Source of the DNA: JBAZHE01 sp041652555
Lineage (GTDB): Bacteria; Patescibacteriota; Patescibacteriia; Patescibacteriales; WJLG01
DNA: 36,045 bases
Direction of reading: 5' to 3'
Assembly (NCBI GenBank): GCA_041652555.1
Contig: JBAZHE010000012.1
Location: forward strand, 1-36,045
Position 1 is the stretch's first letter. The number at the start of each line of letters is the position of its first letter. Shown here one piece after another: positions 31,626-36,045 of this stretch. The translations under genes were made by a program, and so were the position numbers. The notes below the pieces were generated by a model. The model made no database searches. It had not been told where the DNA came from and saw only the letters and a list, made by a program, of their open reading frames with translations.

Positions 31626-34283
31626 TTATTTGACACTTAAGACAACTTTATTTTCCGCTCCGATATCAATCAAAATGCGATCACCGTCTTTTATTTTTCC
31701 TTCAATTATTTTTAAAGATAGCTCATCTAATATTTTACTTTGAATTAGCCGCTTCAACGGCCGAGCGCCGAAAGTGATGTCAAAGCCTTTTTCGGAAAGC
31801 ATTCTTTTCACTTTTAAGCTAATTTTTAAGCCGATATCTTTATTCTTTAAACGTTTTTCAACCTTATTCAATTCTAAATCAATAATTTTCTCCAAAGCCT
31901 CCTTGCTCAAAGGACGGAAAACAACCACTTCATCCAAACGATTCAAAAATTCCAGCTTAAAATGCTCACGCAATTTTTCATTAATCCGCTCTTTTATATC
32001 AGCATAATTGGAATCATTTTCTTTAGCCTTTTCATTATCGGCAAAACCGATAGACAATTTCTTGATTATTTCATTGCCTAAATTGGAAGTAAGGATGATA
32101 ATTGTATTTTTAAAATTCACCGCGCGTCCCTTGGAATCAGTAATGCGCCCGTCATCCAAAACCTGCAAAAGAATATTAAACACTTCCGGGTCGGCTTTTT
32201 CTATCTCATCAAACAAAACTACGTTATATGGCCGACGACGAATTTTTTCCGTCAACTGACCACCCTCATCAAAGCCGACATAGCCTGGCGGAGAACCGAT
32301 AATCTTGGCGATGCTATGCTTTTCCATATACTCGCTCATATCCAAGCGAACTAGAGCATTTTCATCGTCAAACATAAATCCGGCAATCGCTTTGGCTAAT
32401 TCAGTTTTACCGACGCCGGTTGGTCCGACGAAGAGAAAAGAGCCAATCGGCTTACCTTCTTCGCCGATACCGGCGCGCGAACGACGAATAGCGGAAGCGA
32501 TGGAACCAATCGCTTCATCTTGCCCAACAACGCGTTTTTTTAATTCTTCTTCCAGATTAGCCAGTTTGTGGATTTCGCTTTCCATCATTTTGGAAAGAGG
32601 AATACCGGTCCAGCGGGAAACAACCTTGGCAATATCTTCAGCGTCAATTTCTTCTTTCAAAATAGCTTGACCGTTTTTTTGAATTTCCGCCAATTCTTTC
32701 TCGGATTTTTTAACTTGTTTTTCTAAATCCGGAATCAAACCGTAACGAATTTCCGCCACCCGCATCAAATCCTCACCCCGACGCTCGGCTATTTCCGCCT
32801 CGCGCTTAAATTCGTCCATCTGTCTTTTAGAATTGCGGATTTTAGCAATCGCTTCTTTTTCATTTTTCCAATGCAATTCCAATTGACCGGCTTTTTCTTT
32901 TAATTCTTCTAATTGGCGGTTTAAATCAGAAAGCTCACTGCCGGTTTTAGCGCTTTTACCAAAACCCATTTTAGTTATTTCCAAACGGCGAATTTCTTTT
33001 TTCATTTTTTCCAAATCTTCAGGTGTTGAATCAACTTCCATACGCAAAGCCGAGGTTGCTTCATCAATCAAATCAATCGCCTTGTCCGGCAAGAAACGAT
33101 CAGAAATATAACGCGTGGATAATTTCGCAGCCGCCACAACCGCTTCATCAGTAATACGGATGCCATGGTGGACTTCATATTTTTCCTTAATACCGCGTAA
33201 AATATCAATCGTATCTTCAACTGTTGGTTCACTTACGTAAATTGGCTGAAAACGACGTTCTAGGGCTGAGTCACGTTCAATATATTTTTGGTATTCCCTG
33301 GTTGTAGTAGCGCCAATCGCCCGAATGTGTCCGCGCGCCAAAGCCGGCTTCAGCATATTAGAAGCATCCATCGCACCTTCCGAAGCGCCCGCTCCAACTA
33401 AAGTGTGCAATTCATCTATAAAAAGGATGACTTTACCCTCCTGTGTTTCCACTTCCTTGATAACCGCCTTTAGCCGTTCTTCAAATTCACCGCGAAACTT
33501 CGCGCCGGCAATCAAGGCCCCCAAATCAAGAGAAACAACTTTTTTGTCGCGCAAATTTTCCGGAACATCATTGGCTACAATCTTTTGTGCCAAGCCTTCC
33601 ACAATCGCAGTCTTACCGGTGCCGGCATCGCCGATTAAGACCGGATTATTTTTGGTACGACGCAGAAGTATCTGCATAATACGCCGAATTTCCGTGTCGC
33701 GACCGATAACCGGATCTAATTTTTTTTGGCGCGCCAATTCCGTTAAATCAATTGTATATTTTTCCAAAACGCGATAGCGAACTTCATGGTCCGGTTCGGT
33801 AATCTTTTTATTACCACGCAATTCTTTTAAAATTTTAGAAACTTTTTCATATTCCGCACCAAAACGAAATAGCACATTTTGTGCCCGCGACTTTATACCA
33901 ATCAAAGAAAGTAGAATATGCTCAGTGGAAATGAATTCGTCACCAAAGCGGTCAGCTTCTTTTTTAGAACGCTCCAGAATAAAAGCCGCTTCTGCTGTAC
34001 CGGAAACCGTACCGACTCCGCCTTGTCCTTGTGGTGTAAAATTATCTTTCCGCCTTAGGCCCGGTTGGCGAGGGAGTCTTTCTACTTCACTATAAGCGGC
34101 ATCACGGACAACGTCCGGATCAGCGCCCAATTTCTCTAAAACCGGCAAAACCAAGCTTTCATCCTGATCTAAAAGAGAGGCTAAAAGATGAATAGCTTCA
34201 ATGTTTTGCTGACCATATTCGCCGGCAATTAACTGCGCATTAATAATCGCTTCCTGTGCCTTAGTCGTAAATTTATTAAACAT
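31626..34283 (-). CDS. clpB: ATP-dependent disaggregase ClpB
   Basis: 885 residues from the ATG at 34283; the frame stays open to an upstream ATG at 34370, but that extension crosses the REP-like hairpin and the CIRCE operator and does not look like Clp, so MFNKFTTKAQEAI is the start. N-domain 1-150; AAA-1 with Walker A GDAGTGKT (218-225) and Walker B VILFIDE; a Glu/Lys-rich coiled M-domain (about 415-545) that points to ClpB rather than ClpC; AAA-2 with GPTGVGKT (620-627) and VVLFDEIEKA. ClpB unfolds aggregates with DnaK/GroE help. It is a single gene behind CIRCE. No ribosome site is seen before the ATG. Confidence 0.95.
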   Translation of the reverse strand: MFNKFTTKAQEAIINAQLIAGEYGQQNIEAIHLLASLLDQDESLVLPVLEKLGADPDVVRDAAYSEVERLPRQPGLRRKDNFTPQGQGGVGTVSGTAEAAFILERSKKEADRFGDEFISTEHILLSLIGIKSRAQNVLFRFGAEYEKVSKILKELRGNKKITEPDHEVRYRVLEKYTIDLTELARQKKLDPVIGRDTEIRRIMQILLRRTKNNPVLIGDAGTGKTAIVEGLAQKIVANDVPENLRDKKVVSLDLGALIAGAKFRGEFEERLKAVIKEVETQEGKVILFIDELHTLVGAGASEGAMDASNMLKPALARGHIRAIGATTTREYQKYIERDSALERRFQPIYVSEPTVEDTIDILRGIKEKYEVHHGIRITDEAVVAAAKLSTRYISDRFLPDKAIDLIDEATSALRMEVDSTPEDLEKMKKEIRRLEITKMGFGKSAKTGSELSDLNRQLEELKEKAGQLELHWKNEKEAIAKIRNSKRQMDEFKREAEIAERRGEDLMRVAEIRYGLIPDLEKQVKKSEKELAEIQKNGQAILKEEIDAEDIAKVVSRWTGIPLSKMMESEIHKLANLEEELKKRVVGQDEAIGSIASAIRRSRAGIGEEGKPIGSFLFVGPTGVGKTELAKAIAGFMFDDENALVRLDMSEYMEKHSIAKIIGSPPGYVGFDEGGQLTEKIRRRPYNVVLFDEIEKADPEVFNILLQVLDDGRITDSKGRAVNFKNTIIILTSNLGNEIIKKLSIGFADNEKAKENDSNYADIKERINEKLREHFKLEFLNRLDEVVVFRPLSKEALEKIIDLELNKVEKRLKNKDIGLKISLKVKRMLSEKGFDITFGARPLKRLIQSKILDELSLKIIEGKIKDGDRILIDIGAENKVVLSVK

Positions 34284-34303
34284 ATTTTTGTTATTATATT
34301 GGA

Positions 34304-34340
34304 GGTGCCATAGTTCCCGAAGCCTCGGGATTGTGGCACC
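34304..34340. repeat. REP-like palindromic element in the clpB leader
   Basis: GGTGCCA...TCCCGA-AGCC-TCGGGA...TGGCACC is an imperfect 37-nt palindrome with a small bulge. 23 bases of it (the reverse complement of 34304-34326) are exact at 8547-8569. It lies between the promoter/CIRCE and the clpB ATG, so it folds in the clpB mRNA leader. Confidence 0.75.
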
Positions 34341-34359
34341 TAAAATGCAATCATTTATT

Positions 34360-34386
34360 TTAGCACTCAAAATAGGGGAGTGCTAA
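34360..34386. promoter_or_regulatory. CIRCE operator (HrcA binding site)
   Basis: TTAGCACTC (34360-34368), nine bases, GAGTGCTAA (34378-34386): a perfect match to the CIRCE inverted repeat bound by the heat-shock repressor HrcA. It lies over the expected transcription start of clpB. Confidence 0.95.
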
Positions 34387-34390
34387 CTAA

Positions 34391-34419
34391 AATATAGCTT
34401 ACGCTAAAAATATTGTCAA
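34391..34419 (-). promoter_or_regulatory. Sigma-70 promoter of clpB
   Basis: On the minus strand a perfect TTGACA (34419-34414), 17-bp spacer and TATATT (34396-34391), immediately upstream of CIRCE. Confidence 0.9.
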
Positions 34420-34461
34420 TAAAATAAACTTATTTTAAAATACTACTTAATATTAGCTAAG

Positions 34462-34490
34462 TTTACATTATTAAACAAACAGTTTATACT
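34462..34490 (+). promoter_or_regulatory. Promoter of the WecG-Nudix gene, leaderless
   Basis: TTTACA (34462-34467), 17-bp spacer, TATACT (34485-34490), repeated once more directly before the ATG at 34497. The RNA should start at the ATG. It is divergent from clpB. Confidence 0.75.
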
Positions 34491-34496
34491 TATACT

Positions 34497-35732
34497 ATGG
34501 ATAAATTAAAGATATTAGGAGTTAATATAGATAATACCACTAAACAAGCTGTCTTGGAAAAGATTAGCGATTTTTTAAAGGTGGATAATAAAAAATCCAG
34601 CTATATCGTCACGCCCAATCCGGAGATAATTTTGGAAGCGCAAAAAGATGAAGAGCTTTTTTATATCCTAAACCAGGCTGATCTGTCGTTGCCCGACGGC
34701 ATCGGCGTTAAATTTGCCGGGTGGCTTTCAGGCGTAAATTTTAAAAGAATTTCCGGTGCCGACATTACTGCTGATATTTTAGCTTTAGCCGAAAAAGCCG
34801 GCCGAAGAATCGGAGTTTTAATCTGGAACGGTGGTTGGTCGCACAAAAAAGAAGTCGAAAAAGCTTTAAAAGAAAAATATCCAAACTTAAATTTTGTTGT
34901 TGAAGAAATCGGACGAGAAGAAAATATTTCCCTGAAAACAAATTTCCTAGAATTTAATCCGGAAATAATTTTTGTCGGCCTGGGCTTTCCTTGGCAAGAA
35001 AAATTTATTTATCATCAACTAAAAAATATTCCTTCAGCCAAAATAGCCTTAGGTATTGGAGGTACTTTCGACTACTTAACTGGTAGAAAAAAGCGCGCCC
35101 CGCATTTCATCCGCACTATCGGACTGGAATGGCTCTGGAGATTAGTTACTCAGCCTAAAAATGTGGGGCCGAGCCGAGTTAGCCGTATCCGAAATGCCGT
35201 TGTAGTTTTTACGGCCAAATTTATAAAAAATAAATTTATCAACCGCTTTTTCTATCGTCCAAACATCGCTTGTCTGCTTTACAAAAAAGAATCAGTTGAT
35301 AATAAGACTTTCCAATACAAAATACTTTTAGCGGAACGGAAAGGCTGGCCCGGGCATTGGCAATTGCCACAGGGCGGGATTGACGGCGAAAATCCGATGG
35401 CCGCCGGCGAAAGAGAATTAAGAGAGGAGCTGAATACTAAAAAATTCGTAGCCAAAAGAATTTTTCCTAATATTTTCCGTTATGAATTTCCTAAATTAAA
35501 AACCATACCAGACGAAAACAGTCGCCGTTATTCCGGCTATAAAGGGCAAAGACAAAGTTTATTTATCGCTGAATTCACCGGCAACAACGAAGATATAAAA
35601 GTTAATTTTTGGGATCATTCCGCTTGGAAATGGGTAGAAACTGAGCAACTGATCGCGAGCGTCCACCCCATAAGAAAGCGCACCACGCAGAGATTCTTAA
35701 AAAAATTCAAAGAATTTATAAAACAAAAATAA
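34497..35732 (+). CDS. Fusion of WecG/TagA/CpsF glycosyltransferase and Nudix hydrolase
   Basis: 411 residues. Residues 1-230 are a GT26 enzyme: KILGVNIDNTTKQAVLEKI, IVTPNPEIILEAQKDEEL, LSLPDGIGVKFAGWL, RISGADI, EIIFVGLGFPWQEKFI, ALGIGGTFDYLTGRKKRAP and GLEWLWRLVTQP; this family moves ManNAc-type sugars onto lipid-linked glycans. From about 255 a Nudix domain begins: ACLLYKKES, GHWQLPQGGIDGENPMAAGERELREEL, close to the RppH/ApaH-type box but with one residue fewer between GG and E and Asn-Thr in place of the Gly after REExx. The two parts are in one unbroken frame. The Nudix half could control a nucleotide-sugar or cap-like diphosphate; this is inference. It could also be a fusion in name only, with separate jobs. 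Confidence 0.88.
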   Translation: MDKLKILGVNIDNTTKQAVLEKISDFLKVDNKKSSYIVTPNPEIILEAQKDEELFYILNQADLSLPDGIGVKFAGWLSGVNFKRISGADITADILALAEKAGRRIGVLIWNGGWSHKKEVEKALKEKYPNLNFVVEEIGREENISLKTNFLEFNPEIIFVGLGFPWQEKFIYHQLKNIPSAKIALGIGGTFDYLTGRKKRAPHFIRTIGLEWLWRLVTQPKNVGPSRVSRIRNAVVVFTAKFIKNKFINRFFYRPNIACLLYKKESVDNKTFQYKILLAERKGWPGHWQLPQGGIDGENPMAAGERELREELNTKKFVAKRIFPNIFRYEFPKLKTIPDENSRRYSGYKGQRQSLFIAEFTGNNEDIKVNFWDHSAWKWVETEQLIASVHPIRKRTTQRFLKKFKEFIKQK

Positions 35733-35779
35733 ATAATCTACCCTTGATTTTTTTATCATCTTGTGTCATATTATAAATA

Positions 35780-36045
35780 ATGAAAAAAAGTGCTAAAAAA
35801 TATATAAAACATACTTCCGACCGCGATCACGACGGCCTTTCAGATTGGGAAGAAATCAATATTTACGGCACCGATCCTGACGATGCCGATACTGACGATG
35901 ATGGCATGGACGACGGCGAAGAAGTATTTTTGGGTCGAAATCCGAATGGACCGGGCAGTCTGAAAGATTTTTTCATTCCGCACAAAGGCAATAATTATCA
36001 TCCGCATTCTCTTCATCCCAACAGAATTATTTTTCATTTGGCCGG
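35780..36045 (+). CDS. Partial protein with calcium-binding (thrombospondin type 3-like) repeats
   Basis: The first 88 codons are inside the window; the rest runs past the right edge. Residues 14-35 and 39-50 read DRDHDGLSDWEEI and DTDDDGMDDGEE, the D-x-D-x-D-G-x-x-D-x-E calcium-binding loops of type-3 thrombospondin repeats, followed by FLGRNPNGPGS. A signal peptide is not seen, the start being a basic MKKSAKKYIKH. The remainder is His/Pro-rich. In CPR such repeats often precede larger surface or processed proteins; the C-terminal part must be read outside the window. A weak promoter (TTGATT 35744-35749, TATTAT 35769-35774, 19-bp spacing) lies just upstream. Confidence 0.75.
   Translation, partial: MKKSAKKYIKHTSDRDHDGLSDWEEINIYGTDPDDADTDDDGMDDGEEVFLGRNPNGPGSLKDFFIPHKGNNYHPHSLHPNRIIFHLA

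Noticed and set aside
31774..33777. Several plus-strand ORFs of 77-150 codons opposite clpB
   Set aside because: They are antisense shadows of a highly conserved gene and have Ser/Arg-rich, unstructured products.
34284..34370. Longer clpB start giving 29 extra residues
   Set aside because: The extension runs through CIRCE and the REP-like hairpin and the promoter lies so close that the ATG would be at or before the RNA start; the product start MFNKFT matches Clp N-termini.
35840..36037. 65-codon minus-strand ORF at the right end
   Set aside because: Shadow of the calcium-binding-repeat gene whose GAY codons give Ile/Val on the other strand.
1..36045. CRISPR array or tRNA genes
   Set aside because: No regularly spaced repeats and no cloverleaf with a GGTTCRA loop were recognised by eye on either strand.
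1..36045. Alternative genetic code (TGA as glycine, as in Gracilibacteria)
   Set aside because: TGA ends several genes at sensible places (8739-9914, mnmA, the methyltransferase) and no conserved domain contains an in-frame TGA.

Overview
The window looks like a piece of a small Patescibacteria (CPR) genome, probably from the Parcubacteria side. The DNA is AT-rich, genes are tightly packed, most starts have no Shine-Dalgarno sequence, and several -10 boxes sit only a few bases before the start codon. DUF4012, PSP1 (RicT-like), stand-alone receiver proteins and kinases with an HQLxTP H-box all fit that group. TGA is used as a normal stop, so this is code 11, not the Gracilibacteria code. The assignment rests on gene content only; no search was run.

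Layout. 1-1600: a partial zinc-ribbon protein of unknown role, a small excisionase-type HTH protein and a 479-base stretch without a convincing gene. 1608-7513: an LCP-family envelope protein, then a likely operon of receiver, TrpX-like binding protein, Cache-HAMP-PAS histidine kinase, second receiver and rubrerythrin. 7541-8640: a 51-residue extremely acidic mini-protein with its own promoter and terminator, a YdjM-like membrane hydrolase, and the remnant of a Bro-N gene. 8739-18453: an envelope locus (glycosyltransferase, DUF4012 protein, two large anchored surface proteins, a Cys-repeat protein). 18511-20410: tgt, a previously hidden-looking 53-residue Cys-rich protein on the minus strand, and the RNase P RNA gene. 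20462-24164: polyprenyl-phosphate sugar transferase plus two glycosyltransferases. 24157-27809: mnmA, rpsB (with a structured leader), tsf and a PSP1 protein. 27887-31573: receiver, SAM methyltransferase and a multi-TM GAF histidine kinase. 31626-34419: clpB on the minus strand behind a perfect CIRCE operator. 34497-36045: a WecG/TagA-Nudix fusion and the start of a calcium-binding-repeat protein.

How it fits together: the two glycosyltransferase blocks, the LCP protein, DUF4012 and the WecG-type enzyme suggest assembly and attachment of a surface glycopolymer, alongside large secreted proteins. Two phosphorelay modules with receiver-only proteins and a rubrerythrin suggest envelope or redox sensing.

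The most unusual items are: (1) short palindromic elements inserted in frame in two tRNA-modification genes, tgt and mnmA; (2) a TGT enzyme that has lost all four zinc ligands and has an altered substrate loop; (3) a REP-like hairpin shared by the clpB leader and the broken Bro-N gene; (4) two conserved-looking mini-genes with clear expression signals; (5) the WecG-Nudix fusion.
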